Notes under the pieces: model-generated
What the model saw: only the letters and a program-made list of their open reading frames with translations
Database searches by the model: none
Told to the model about the DNA's origin: nothing
Shown here: positions 1 to 8,571 of the stretch, in pieces
Position numbering within the stretch: the first letter of the stretch is position 1
Layout: each line of letters begins with the position of its first letter
Program-made: the position numbers and the translations under genes
Assembly (NCBI RefSeq): GCF_000159995.1
Contig: NZ_GG700642.1
Location: forward strand, 948,242 to 1,012,241
Direction: 5' to 3'
Length of the DNA stretch: 64,000 nucleotides
Source of the DNA: Alloprevotella tannerae ATCC 51259
GTDB taxonomy: Bacteria; Bacteroidota; Bacteroidia; Bacteroidales; Bacteroidaceae

Positions 1-855
1 GACGACGCGGAAGCTTTACGCCGCGTCTTTGCAAACAGTCCGACGATCCTCGTGACGCACTGTGAGGACACGCCAACCATCTCTGCGAATATGAAAGCTT
101 ATAAGGAGAAGTTTGGAGCTGATCCTGACGTCTCGTATCACCCACTTATTCGCTCCGAAGCCGCTTGTGTGGAGTCGACGCGCTTAGCTGTGCAACTCGC
201 CAACGAATATGGGACGCGGCTGCACGTAGCACATTTGTCGACGGCCGCAGAATTGGAGTTCTTTGCCCCATCCGGCCGGCAGATTACTGCGGAGGCCTGC
301 CTCCCGCACTTGCTTTTCTGCGACGAAGATTATAAGCGCTTGGGCACTCGTATAAAGTGCAACCCTGCCGTCAAGACACGCGCCGACCGCGATGCATTGC
401 GCGCGGCCTTGAACGATGGCCGGATCGCTACAGTCGCGACGGACCACGCGCCGCATCAAATACAGGATAAGGTGGGCGGAGCTGCACGCGCCGCGTCGGG
501 GATGCCGATGGTCCAGTTCTCACTTATTGCGATGCTCGAATTGGTTGACAGCGGCGTACTAAGCCTTCCGCGCCTCGTAGAATTGATGTGTCACCGTCCG
601 GCGTCGATCTTCAGCATCGAAAATCGCGGTTATTTGCGCGAAGGTTATAATGCCGATCTCGTTGTTGTGCGTCCGGAGAGTCCAAAGACCATTACGCCGA
701 ACATTATACGAAGCAAATGCAACTGGAGTCCTTTAGAAGGGCGCACAATGCATTGGGCTGTGGAGAAAACTTACGTAAATGGTTTCCTCTTATACAATAA
801 AGGGCATATGACGGATGAGCACGTGCCCGGCCGCGCCGTGACTTATGCTCGCTAA
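1..855 (+). CDS. pyrC: dihydroorotase, 3' part (5' end outside window)
   Basis: This is the C-terminal 284 residues of an amidohydrolase; the frame is open from base 1, so the gene begins upstream of the window. Dihydroorotase closes carbamoyl-aspartate to dihydroorotate in de novo pyrimidine synthesis, in the cytoplasm. Visible family signatures are the metal-ligand region VTHCED near residue 20, HVAHLST near residue 75, and ATDHAPH near residue 148, whose Asp is the expected catalytic base. The C-terminal stretch (GRTMHWAVEKTYVNG) is the usual small beta domain of class I dihydroorotases. The next gene on the same strand begins 85 bp downstream. An allantoinase or hydantoinase is possible from the fold alone, but the DHAPH context favours PyrC. 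Confidence 0.93.
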   Translation, partial: DDAEALRRVFANSPTILVTHCEDTPTISANMKAYKEKFGADPDVSYHPLIRSEAACVESTRLAVQLANEYGTRLHVAHLSTAAELEFFAPSGRQITAEACLPHLLFCDEDYKRLGTRIKCNPAVKTRADRDALRAALNDGRIATVATDHAPHQIQDKVGGAARAASGMPMVQFSLIAMLELVDSGVLSLPRLVELMCHRPASIFSIENRGYLREGYNADLVVVRPESPKTITPNIIRSKCNWSPLEGRTMHWAVEKTYVNGFLLYNKGHMTDEHVPGRAVTYAR

Positions 856-940
856 AGGGCGATTGGCAACGCTGCATTCCTAACGACAAACCGCCGGAGC
901 AAGCGCTGCGCCGGCAGTAATCTATTTAAGAACAATACAA

Positions 941-2083
941 ATGATACTTCGCATACTTCCTGTCTTACTCTTGATTCTCTTGCTCCCGCCTTTCGGAATC
1001 GAGCGCTTGATGCTGCGCGAAAAGTCTTGGCGCAAGTGGATTTACGCCCCCAACCTCTTGCTCGCGCTCCTGCTTATCGGCGCGAGCATCAAGGAAAGTT
1101 ATTCGATGACTGCGGATCAGCTCAAAGCCATTTTGTTGTCGACCACGCTGTGCGTAGCTGTGCCGGAAATCATCCTATCGCTTTTGCTGCTCTTCTGCTT
1201 GCTCTTCAAGTCGTATCGACTGTGGGTACGCCGCATCGCCTTGTTTGTGAGTTCGGTCGTGTTTCTGACGATGTTGTACGGCTTCACGCTGGGTTATCGC
1301 CAGATAGTGGTCAAGCCCTTCACGTACACGTCGGCAGCCATCCCGCAAGCGTTTGATGGGTATCGAATTGTGCAGCTCTCCGACCTGCACGTGGGTACCT
1401 TGCGTCGTCACCACGTCGTCGTGGAGCGGATTGTCGACAGCGTGAATGCGTTGCAGCCCGACTTAATCGTGTTTACGGGTGACTTGGTCAACTACCACGC
1501 AGAAGAACTCTTTGAGTTTGAGGATATCTTCCGAAAAATGCACGCTCGCGACGGAGTTATCAGCATTATGGGCAACCATGATTATATGACGTACTACAAC
1601 TGGCCCGACGAAAAGGCGCGTTTGGCCAACGTCCGCTTGCTGCAAGATCATCAGCGCGCGATAGGGTGGCGCCTGCTTCTCAATGATAATTACATACTAC
1701 GCCGCGGAAATGATTCCATTGCGATTGTTGGCGTAGAAAACGATGGCAAGCCGCCTTTCCCGGCTTTAGGCGATTTGCCGCGGGCTCAACGCGGCTTGCA
1801 AAATAGTTGCTTCCAGATCTTGCTCTCCCACGACCCGACGCATTGGCGCCGTCGCGTATTGCCGGAGACCAGCATCCCGCTGATGCTCGCCGGACACACG
1901 CACGGCATGCAGCTGAAAATAGGAAGTTTCTCCCCATCTGAATGGTTTTATCCCGAATGGGGCGGGCCTTACTATGAGGGCGGACGCACGCTCTACGTAA
2001 GTTTGGGCGTCGGCGAAGTACTTCTGCCTTTCCGCATCGGCGCTTGGCCCGAGATAAACTTGATTACATTAAAACATCATTAA
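941..2083 (+). CDS. membrane-anchored calcineurin-like metallophosphoesterase
   Basis: 380 residues. The first ~120 hold about four hydrophobic segments (near 3-18, 38-50, 62-90, 100-120), followed by a metallophosphoesterase domain with all metal-binding blocks in order: SDLHVG at ~147, TGDLVN at ~180, GNHD at ~209, SHDP at ~283 and GHTHG at ~317. This is the YkuE-like membrane phosphoesterase architecture. Substrates in the family are phosphomonoesters or diesters, including lipid-linked ones; the substrate here is unknown. The stop is 4 bp before the following acyltransferase, so the two are probably co-transcribed and a role in envelope lipid metabolism is a reasonable inference. Confidence 0.88.
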   Translation: MILRILPVLLLILLLPPFGIERLMLREKSWRKWIYAPNLLLALLLIGASIKESYSMTADQLKAILLSTTLCVAVPEIILSLLLLFCLLFKSYRLWVRRIALFVSSVVFLTMLYGFTLGYRQIVVKPFTYTSAAIPQAFDGYRIVQLSDLHVGTLRRHHVVVERIVDSVNALQPDLIVFTGDLVNYHAEELFEFEDIFRKMHARDGVISIMGNHDYMTYYNWPDEKARLANVRLLQDHQRAIGWRLLLNDNYILRRGNDSIAIVGVENDGKPPFPALGDLPRAQRGLQNSCFQILLSHDPTHWRRRVLPETSIPLMLAGHTHGMQLKIGSFSPSEWFYPEWGGPYYEGGRTLYVSLGVGEVLLPFRIGAWPEINLITLKHH

Positions 2084-2087
2084 ACGC

Positions 2088-2849
2088 ATGCTTCGCTTCA
2101 TCTATTGCTGTTATCAATTGGTGGTAGCTTTGCCCCTTTTCATCTTGTCTACCATCCTCACCGCCCTGATTACCAGCATCGGGAGCGTATTAGGCAGCGC
2201 CCATTTCTGGGGCTATTATCCGGCTCGTTTGTGGTCGCGCTTCGTCTGTCGACTCCTGTTGCTGCAAGTCGAAATTGTCGGTCGCGAGAAGTTGACTAAG
2301 GGCCAGAGCTACGTGTTTGTGGCCAACCACCAAGGGGCTATGGATATCTTTCTCGTGTATGGGTATCTCGACCGCAACTTTAAGTGGATGATGAAAAAGG
2401 CCCTGCGCCGCCTGCCCTTTGTAGGCTACGCCTGCTACAAGGCGCGGCACATCTTTGTCGATAAATCGAGTCCGCGAAAGGTGAAAGCGACCATCGACTT
2501 TGCCAGAAAGACGCTGCAAGGTGGTACTTCACTCGTCGTTTTCCCCGAAGGCGCGCGCACCTTCACCGGCCATTTGGGCGTCTTTCGCAAAGGCGCGTTT
2601 CAGTTGGCCGATGATTTGCAGTTGCCCATCGTGCCGATGACCATCAATGGCTCGTTCGATATCCTCCCCCGTACAAAAGGCTTCAACTTTGTGCGGCATC
2701 ATAAACTCCAGCTCCTTATTCACGACCCTATTTATCCGACTTCGCGCAGCGCAGAAGATATTCTCGCAATAAAGGATCAGGCTTACGACGCCATCATGTG
2801 TGGTTTGCCGCCGCATTATCAAGGCTACGTGAAGAACGACGACCAATAA
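2088..2849 (+). CDS. 1-acyl-sn-glycerol-3-phosphate acyltransferase (PlsC family)
   Basis: 253 residues with an N-terminal hydrophobic segment (~8-36) and the acyltransferase HX4D motif in NHQGAMD at ~80-86. It also has KKALRRLPFVG (~110) and the FPEGART block (~154) that binds the glycerol phosphate. Members transfer an acyl chain to lysophosphatidate at the inner membrane to form phosphatidate. The length fits single-domain PlsC enzymes. It lies 4 bp after the phosphoesterase gene, in an apparent two-gene operon that ends at a hairpin at 2903-2945. Bacteroidales carry several PlsC paralogues, some of which acylate ornithine or other amino lipids, so the exact acceptor is not certain. Confidence 0.9.
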   Translation: MLRFIYCCYQLVVALPLFILSTILTALITSIGSVLGSAHFWGYYPARLWSRFVCRLLLLQVEIVGREKLTKGQSYVFVANHQGAMDIFLVYGYLDRNFKWMMKKALRRLPFVGYACYKARHIFVDKSSPRKVKATIDFARKTLQGGTSLVVFPEGARTFTGHLGVFRKGAFQLADDLQLPIVPMTINGSFDILPRTKGFNFVRHHKLQLLIHDPIYPTSRSAEDILAIKDQAYDAIMCGLPPHYQGYVKNDDQ

Positions 2850-2902
2850 ACAACGCTGCCGACTCATTTGGCCGGCCGCATCATTATAATAAACCCCATA
2901 TC

Positions 2903-2945
2903 GGCGGGAAGTTGTCGACGCGACGACCTTCCGCCGCATTTTTAT
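2903..2945 (+). terminator. intrinsic terminator after plsC-type gene
   Basis: GC-rich inverted repeat (GGCGGGAAG ... CTTCCGCC, with inner GTTGTCG/CGACGAC pairing) followed by a T-rich run. Confidence 0.7.
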
Positions 2946-3437
2946 TCTTCCCTTACTTTCCCTTCCGCCAGTCTCGGTAACTTCAAACTCCGCACGGCCG
3001 GTTAGTAAATCGCAGTCGTGACCGATGAGAGTGGCGTTTTCTCGTTTTCCGGCTTGACATCAATTTCGTTTGGTGGCAGCAAACGATCGTATGGTGGCAG
3101 CAAACCATCGTTTGGCGGGAGCAAACCATCGTTTGGCGGGAGCAAACCATCCGGAAATGCGGTTTCGGTACTTAAAAATGAGAATGTTGGGCACTTTTGG
3201 CGCAGAGTTTGCCTCCGTTTTTCAAAGATGGAAAACGTAAGTTAATAGGAAAAGCAATAAACATGCGTGCGCCGGACTGACATCTTCAGCCGGGATCGTT
3301 CAGTTACGAGTGAGAAGCATCGGCAACCGGCGTCAAAAGGCGCAAACGATAGTACATAGGGCGGTCAAAAGCAGCATTGCGCAAGTAAAAACAGATAATA
3401 AATTTCAAGAATAAGAACAAAACTCGATGGCTTGTGC
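2946..3437. other. intergenic region, no convincing gene
   Basis: About 490 bp. The only distinct structure is the 21-bp tandem array at 3069-3152. A 75-codon frame crosses it, but only because 21 is a multiple of three. I see no other coding signal. Confidence 0.6.
3069..3152. repeat. four contiguous 21-bp tandem units
   Basis: Units at 3069-3089, 3090-3110, 3111-3131 and 3132-3152. Each begins TTTGG or TATGG, continues with a GGCAGC/CGGGAGC block, then AAACCATCG or AAACGATCG. Units 3 and 4 differ only in the last base. There are no spacers. It is intergenic, downstream of the plsC-type terminator and upstream of the DUF4230 promoter. The two-helical-turn unit length resembles the other arrays in this window. 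Confidence 0.9.
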
Positions 3438-3445
3438 TATCTTTG
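3438..3445 (+). promoter_or_regulatory. Bacteroidetes -7 element (TATCTTTG) for the DUF4230 operon
   Basis: Exact match to TAnnTTTG, ending 6 bp before the ATG at 3452. No good TTTG at -33 was seen. It implies a very short leader. Confidence 0.6.
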
Positions 3446-3451
3446 CAAGAT

Positions 3452-4117
3452 ATGAACTATATGAAGTATTTGTTATTAGCCTCCTGCGTCTTCCTTTTTG
3501 CGTGCGGCAAGTCAGGAAAAACAGACGAGGATAGCAATAAGGTGAAGATAGATACGACGGCTACAATCGTCAACCAAATTGTGCGCTGTTCGCGCTTGTA
3601 TACGACAGAGTACAAGATCCATAAGTTGGTTACTCACGCTGATACGCGGCGCTTGGAGGGCAAGGTTCTTTCCGTTCCCGTCAGCTTGCCGCTTACCGTT
3701 GGCGATAGAAAGATCGCTATCCCCATCGACGTGACGGTTAAGGCCTACATAGATTTCTCTGATTTTAGTGCGGCGCGCATTCAGCGTACCGAAAAGGGCA
3801 TTGTCGTGACGCTGCCCAACCCCAAAGTGATCGTATCTTCCTCCAAAATCGACGAAAAAGGCATCAGACAATATATAGATTTGACGCGCTCGCGCTATTC
3901 ATCGGCCGAAGTGGTGGCCTTTGCCAAGCAAGGCGAAGATAGCATTGTTCAACATTTGGATCAAACCGACATTTTGAAATCGGCAGAGCGCTCTGCGGCG
4001 CAAGTATTGCTGCCTATGTTGCATCGAATGGGCTACGATGAGTCGCAAGTCGTAATCAGATTTGACAAAAATCCGACGCCCGCAAATGTAGAAAGCCTAA
4101 TCACGATTGAGCGATGA
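3452..4117 (+). CDS. DUF4230 family lipoprotein
   Basis: 221 residues from ATG 3452; a second in-frame ATG lies 9 bp further on. Earlier in-frame starts overlap the -7 promoter element and are unlikely. A hydrophobic signal sequence ends in a lipobox with LFAC (Cys ~18), so the product should be a lipoprotein. The rest matches the DUF4230 pattern: a beta-rich central part with VTVKAYIDFSDF and LPNPKVIVS, then a helical C-terminal part containing AAQVLLPMLHRMGY. The family's function is unknown. Its stop overlaps the start of a second DUF4230 gene (ATGA at 4114-4117), so the pair is translationally coupled. Confidence 0.78.
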   Translation: MNYMKYLLLASCVFLFACGKSGKTDEDSNKVKIDTTATIVNQIVRCSRLYTTEYKIHKLVTHADTRRLEGKVLSVPVSLPLTVGDRKIAIPIDVTVKAYIDFSDFSAARIQRTEKGIVVTLPNPKVIVSSSKIDEKGIRQYIDLTRSRYSSAEVVAFAKQGEDSIVQHLDQTDILKSAERSAAQVLLPMLHRMGYDESQVVIRFDKNPTPANVESLITIER

Positions 4118-4788
4118 AAGGAAGACAAGACCAAACCAAGAGCTACCGCCTCAAAGCCCTCGCCAAGGTGGTATTTTATATCGTTGTGAAGTTTCGATAC
4201 TTGTGGCTTATCTTGTTGGCCATTGTCATCGTTGCCCTGTGCTTGCGCCAGTGTCGAGACGAATGGCGGAGTGGGGAGGGGCTTCATGTGAGTTCCAACA
4301 AGCAAATCGACGTTTCGCCCGAAGAAATTCGCAAGATTAAAGACATCGGCCAATGGGAGTTTCTCGCCATTCGGACGGAAGAGTTGGCCGAACTTGACGA
4401 AAAAGCGCTGCTTGGCGACAAACAGTTGGCGCAGATCTACACCGGTACGGTGCGTTTAGGCATTGATATGAAAAAAGCGCCCGACGATTGGTTTACAGCC
4501 AAAGGCGATACGGCCGTTTTGTATCTGCCCGCCGTCGGACTCTTAGATAAAAACTTTATAGATGAGGCGCAAACGAAGGCTTTTTACGAGAAAGGCACGT
4601 GGCGCGCGGAGGACAAAAATAAATTGTACGTCATCGCCTATCGAAAGATGATGGCGCGCTGTTTGACAGTCGACAATCTTAGGGCTGCACGCCAACAAGC
4701 TACGGCACAATTCAGTCAGATCTTCTTTGCTTTCGGATATAAATACATCATTATTAATTATGGATCAACTACACAAAATGCTAAATAG
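4114..4788 (+). CDS. DUF4230 family membrane protein
   Basis: 224 residues. One strong transmembrane segment lies near the N-terminus (about residues 21-44, YLWLILLAIVIVALC), preceded by a basic stretch. The remainder resembles the preceding protein: an IKDIGQWEFLAIRTEELAE block, a central VRLGIDM segment, LPAVGLLDKNFIDE, and a C-terminal helix with RQQATAQFSQIFFAFGY. It is a paralogue anchored by a membrane helix rather than by lipid. The start overlaps the previous stop, and the 3' end overlaps the peptidase gene by 29 bp, so the three genes form a tight operon. The function is not known. Confidence 0.78.
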   Translation: MKGRQDQTKSYRLKALAKVVFYIVVKFRYLWLILLAIVIVALCLRQCRDEWRSGEGLHVSSNKQIDVSPEEIRKIKDIGQWEFLAIRTEELAELDEKALLGDKQLAQIYTGTVRLGIDMKKAPDDWFTAKGDTAVLYLPAVGLLDKNFIDEAQTKAFYEKGTWRAEDKNKLYVIAYRKMMARCLTVDNLRAARQQATAQFSQIFFAFGYKYIIINYGSTTQNAK

Positions 4789-6070
4789 ATTATTGCTTTG
4801 CAGCGCGCTCTGCTGCTTGACGATTGCGCTCGCCGGTTGCGCGAAAGAGGACGTACCACCCAATGGCTTTGGAAAATATGCGAGCAATCCGGGGCGGCGA
4901 ACGGTCATTGTTTATCAAGCAGCGCAAAATTCTTTGGGAAAGAAAGGCTATAACCGCTTAGATTCCCTCGAACTCGCGGAAGGTGTTCGATACTTAAAAG
5001 ATGAAGATCGGCTTCTCTTGTTTGTGGACGATATGCGCGCCCCTCGCATTTATTTCTTTTCAAAGGAATACGACGCGCCGCTGCTTGTGCGCCAATGGGA
5101 GAGGGATGCCAATTCGGCTGATCCTAAAACGCTGCAAGATGTCCTGCAATGGGTTAAAGAGAAGTGTCCCGCCGAAGAATATGGTTTGGTGCTGTGGTCG
5201 CACGCTGATGGCTGGCTGCCCTCAACGAACAAAGATTATCAGCCACGGAGTTTCGGCATAGACGTAGGGCCTTCCGGCAACGCTTGGATGGATGTTGATG
5301 CTTCCGGACGTCTGGGTTCTCAAACGGATATTCCTGATTTGGCAACGGCGATTCAGCAGAGCGGTGTCCATTTGCGCTTTATCCTTTTTGATGCCTGCTT
5401 GATGCAGAGTTTGGAGGTGGCTTATGATTTGCGCCACGTCACAGATTATCTCATTGGTTCGCCCATTGCCATTCACGCGGCGGGCGCCAATTATACGCAC
5501 CAATTGCAAAATGGCTTGTTTGCAGCTGATCCAAAGCAGATCGCCGTCACATATTATAACGATGTAGTCGACCCTAATCAGCAAGATACGTATGGCGATT
5601 TCGGCATCGTGTTGTCCGTAATCGATACGAAGCAGTTGGAAACTTTGGCGGCCGCGATCAAAAACGCTTTGCCCCAATCGGCATTTCGCACCGGCTCGCG
5701 CTTTTCGCCTGATATGACGAACGTGACGCCCTATCATTATTATTCGCCATCCAACTACTATCGCCCGCATTATTATGATGCTTTGGACGCTTTGCATCAT
5801 TTGCTTTCGCCGGCCGATTATGCGGCTGTGCGTTTACAAATGCAGAAAGCCGTTCCTTTTACTTTCTATTCGCCGCGCTTTTGGATTGGTCCTTCCAGCG
5901 TAGACTTTCAAGAATTAAATTCGCCTACGCTTTGCGGAACTTCTATGTTTATACCTCAGCAGATCTATTCTGATAAGGCCTCCTTGGCAAAGCATCATGG
6001 CGATTTGAATGCTGCTTTCCGGAAGACGGAATGGTATAAAGCAGCAGGTTGGGCGCAGACGGGCTGGTAG
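4760..6070 (+). CDS. clostripain-like (peptidase C11) secreted lipoprotein
   Basis: 436 residues from ATG 4760, chosen because it directly precedes a signal peptide ending in the lipobox LAGC (Cys ~27). The domain matches the clostripain/C11 cysteine peptidases: the catalytic His lies in GLVLWSHADGW (~148) and the catalytic Cys in FDACLMQSLEVAYDL (~213). These enzymes usually cleave after basic residues and are exported; attachment to the envelope is expected here. The C-terminal half (FSPDMTNVTPYHYYSP onward) is typical of Bacteroidales members. It overlaps the second DUF4230 gene by 29 bp and is last in the operon. Confidence 0.87.
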   Translation: MDQLHKMLNRLLLCSALCCLTIALAGCAKEDVPPNGFGKYASNPGRRTVIVYQAAQNSLGKKGYNRLDSLELAEGVRYLKDEDRLLLFVDDMRAPRIYFFSKEYDAPLLVRQWERDANSADPKTLQDVLQWVKEKCPAEEYGLVLWSHADGWLPSTNKDYQPRSFGIDVGPSGNAWMDVDASGRLGSQTDIPDLATAIQQSGVHLRFILFDACLMQSLEVAYDLRHVTDYLIGSPIAIHAAGANYTHQLQNGLFAADPKQIAVTYYNDVVDPNQQDTYGDFGIVLSVIDTKQLETLAAAIKNALPQSAFRTGSRFSPDMTNVTPYHYYSPSNYYRPHYYDALDALHHLLSPADYAAVRLQMQKAVPFTFYSPRFWIGPSSVDFQELNSPTLCGTSMFIPQQIYSDKASLAKHHGDLNAAFRKTEWYKAAGWAQTGW

Positions 6071-6095
6071 GGCTTTTAGTAACGAATTTCTTGAT

Positions 6096-6127
6096 GAGGT
6101 TTACAGGCAATGCGCTTTGCAAACCTC
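6096..6127 (+). terminator. possible hairpin after the peptidase gene
   Basis: GAGGTTT ... AAACCTC inverted repeat with a further inner GCAA/TTGC pairing, followed by an AT-rich but not T-only tract. A weak terminator candidate. Confidence 0.35.
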
Positions 6128-6311
6128 TATATTATATATAATGTGTAGCCAATGCGGATTGAAGAGCAGATTATTCTATTCAAGGTGTAGTTGAATGCGG
6201 TGGCTCTTGCTACTTTTTCCGTTGGTAATGATCTGCTTTAGGTAATAAGTGGCCTCAAATGCTTGTTGTTTTGGGTGATGAGAAAGAGCTGCGACGCAAC
6301 AATGGCTTACA
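6128..6311. other. short intergenic gap between convergent operons
   Basis: No gene or strong repeat seen. Confidence 0.5.
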
Positions 6312-6354
6312 AAAAAGTCGTGCCAACAACCGCGGTGCGGCCTTGACACGACTT
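6312..6354 (-). terminator. intrinsic terminator of dapF-dapL
   Basis: On the minus strand, AAGTCGTG ... CACGACTT with internal CAA/TTG and GC-rich pairing, followed by a run of six T. It lies about 27 bp after the dapL stop. Confidence 0.85.
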
Positions 6355-6380
6355 CACATTACTTATTTAACACCTATGCG

Positions 6381-7601
6381 TTATTTCTTCAAACGGCGCA
6401 TCGCCTCAACGCAATCTTCGCGCGTACCGAAGGCCGTTAAGCGAATATAACCTTCGCCCGACGGGCCGAAACCTACGCCCGGCGTGCTCACCAAAGCGTA
6501 ATCGTTGAGCAGCATTTCCCAGCAATCCCAACTTTTCATCCCCTCCGGTGTCTTAAACCAAATGTATGGTGCGTCCGTGCCGCCATATACTTTTAAGCCT
6601 GTAGCCATTAGCGTTTCGCGCATTATGCGTGCGTTCTCCAAGTAGAAGTCTACCACTTCCTTTACTTGGCGTTTGCCTTCTTCTGTATAGATTGCTGCCG
6701 CTGCGCGCTGTACGATGTAGGGCGTGCCGTTGAATTTCGTGCACTGGCGGCGGTTCCATAGCGGATTCAAGTGGACGCGTGTTCCGTCAGCTCCGCGTGC
6801 GGTCACTTCTTTCGGCACTATCGTGAAGCCGCAGCGCAAACCCGTGAAGCCGGCTGTCTTTGAATAGCTATGAAATTCCACGGCGCATTCTTTAGCACCC
6901 TCGATTTCGTAAATAGAGTGCGGAACGTCTTCGTTGCGAATGAATGTAGCGTAAGCCGCATCGTAAAGAATCAAAGCGCCCGTTTGTAAAGCGTAGTCCA
7001 CCCACTTTTTCAGTTGCGCCCGCGTCAAAACCGTTCCCGTCGGGTTATTAGGATAGCAAAGGTAGATCATATCTACCGGCTTCGTGGGCAGTTCGGGGAT
7101 AAAGTCGTTCTCTTCCGAGCAAGCGCAATACGTGATTTTGCTCCACAAACCATTGTTAAAATCGCCGGCACGTCCCGCCATGACGTTCGAATCGATGTAA
7201 ACGGGATAAATCGGGTCCGTTACGCAGATCGTGTTGTCCCGACCCAGAATGTCGCCGAAGTTACCTGTATCGCTTTTTGCCCCATCATTGACAAATACCT
7301 CGTCGGCTGAAAGCGCAATGCCGCGCGGTTCAAACACATTCGCTACGATAGCCGAGCGCAAAAACTCATAACCCTGCTCAGGGCCATAGCCTCTGAAGGT
7401 CTCCGCGTGGGCCATTTCGTCGACGGCTTTGTGCAGTGCGTCAATAACGGCCGGTACGAGCGGACGCGTTACGTCGCCGATGCCAAGGCGTATGATTGGC
7501 GCATCAGGATGTGCCGTTTTATAAGCTTCTACACGGTGTGCGATGTCCGCGAAGAGGTAATTCTTTTGCAGTTTCAGAAAGTTGTCGTTTATAAAAGCCA
7601 T
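6381..7601 (-). CDS. dapL: LL-diaminopimelate aminotransferase
   Basis: 406 residues. A PLP fold-type I aminotransferase that converts tetrahydrodipicolinate plus glutamate directly to LL-diaminopimelate, bypassing the succinylase or acetylase steps. The N-terminus (INDNFLKLQKNYLF) and IRLGIGDVTRPL are signature stretches of DapL. YPNNPTGT (~183-190) and the Schiff-base lysine in SYSKTAGF (Lys ~248) are in place. The length equals that of characterised DapL enzymes. It lies 70 bp downstream of dapF, which catalyses the next step, and a strong terminator follows. Confidence 0.96.
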   Translation of the reverse strand: MAFINDNFLKLQKNYLFADIAHRVEAYKTAHPDAPIIRLGIGDVTRPLVPAVIDALHKAVDEMAHAETFRGYGPEQGYEFLRSAIVANVFEPRGIALSADEVFVNDGAKSDTGNFGDILGRDNTICVTDPIYPVYIDSNVMAGRAGDFNNGLWSKITYCACSEENDFIPELPTKPVDMIYLCYPNNPTGTVLTRAQLKKWVDYALQTGALILYDAAYATFIRNEDVPHSIYEIEGAKECAVEFHSYSKTAGFTGLRCGFTIVPKEVTARGADGTRVHLNPLWNRRQCTKFNGTPYIVQRAAAAIYTEEGKRQVKEVVDFYLENARIMRETLMATGLKVYGGTDAPYIWFKTPEGMKSWDCWEMLLNDYALVSTPGVGFGPSGEGYIRLTAFGTREDCVEAMRRLKK

Positions 7602-7671
7602 ATTCTAAGAGTTTAAGGGGGCAAATTGGAGGCCCTTGTTGCTATATGACACGCCGTCGTGCCTCGTTTTT

Positions 7672-8526
7672 TTATTCTTTGGGCAATTCGATCGTGCCGG
7701 TAAACACGGTGGTGGCCGGTCCGGTCATATAAATATGATTATCATTCTCATTCCAGACGATGGTCAGTTGGCCGCCATCCATCACGATCGTAGATGTGCG
7801 TCCCGCGCGCCCTGTCAGCGCTGCCGCTACGGCCGTGGCGCAAGCCCCCGTCCCACAAGCCATCGTGATGCCCGAACCGCGCTCCCAGACGCGCATACGT
7901 ATGCTTCCGTCGGGCCGTATTTCGGCAAACTCGATGTTGCAACGTTCGGGGAAAATCTGAGCTTGCTCGAGACGAACGCCATTCGTTTGCACATCATATT
8001 CTTCTACGCCGTTGATGAAGTTGATAAAATGCGGATTTCCCATCGAAACAAAAGTGCCTCGATAGTTCGTATGACCGATCGTCACTTCACCATCCTTCAT
8101 ACTCCCATCGGGTGTAGCCAACTGATGCTTGTCGGCCAGAATCGGCTCTCCCATGTCCACGGTCACTTCGACTACTTTATTGTCGGCGTCAGTCGTCATA
8201 TGGAGTAGTTTCGTGCCGGAAAGCGTGTCGATGGGCAATTCTTTTTCCGACGTGATCCCATTATCGTAGAGATACTTGCCCACGCAGCGAATGCCGTTGC
8301 CACACATTTTTCCTTCCGAACCGTCATTGTTGAAGATGCGCATCGTAAAGTACCCGCTTTCGTTCTTCCCGATGAGTATAATGCCGTCGCCGCCGATGCC
8401 TTTGTGCCGATCGCTCCAAGCTATGGCAAGCTTTTCGGGGTGGGCTATTGGGAAGCGCATGGTGTCGATGTAGATATAATCGTTACCGGCGCCATGCATT
8501 TTTGTAAATTCTATTTTTTGAGCCAT
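7672..8526 (-). CDS. dapF: diaminopimelate epimerase
   Basis: 284 residues. It interconverts LL- and meso-diaminopimelate for lysine and peptidoglycan. The two catalytic cysteines are both visible: Cys ~75 in MCGNGIRCVG and Cys ~224 in MACGTGACA. The N-terminal FTKMHGAGNDYIYID is the typical DapF start. It is first of the dapF-dapL operon on the minus strand. A weak -7-like element (TAACTTCG, one mismatch) lies on the minus strand at 8564-8571, about 40 bp before the start. Confidence 0.96.
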   Translation of the reverse strand: MAQKIEFTKMHGAGNDYIYIDTMRFPIAHPEKLAIAWSDRHKGIGGDGIILIGKNESGYFTMRIFNNDGSEGKMCGNGIRCVGKYLYDNGITSEKELPIDTLSGTKLLHMTTDADNKVVEVTVDMGEPILADKHQLATPDGSMKDGEVTIGHTNYRGTFVSMGNPHFINFINGVEEYDVQTNGVRLEQAQIFPERCNIEFAEIRPDGSIRMRVWERGSGITMACGTGACATAVAAALTGRAGRTSTIVMDGGQLTIVWNENDNHIYMTGPATTVFTGTIELPKE

Positions 8527-8571
8527 TTTTATGGTAATACTGTATTTGTTCGTCTTATAGCTGCGAAGTTA

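Noticed and set aside
3018-3245. 75-codon frame with GGSKPSF repeats
   Set aside because: The frame is open only because the repeat is 21 bp; there is no promoter close by, and the ends are not protein-like.
5222-5800. 192-codon minus-strand frame
   Set aside because: It is antisense to the C11 peptidase, which carries clear catalytic motifs.
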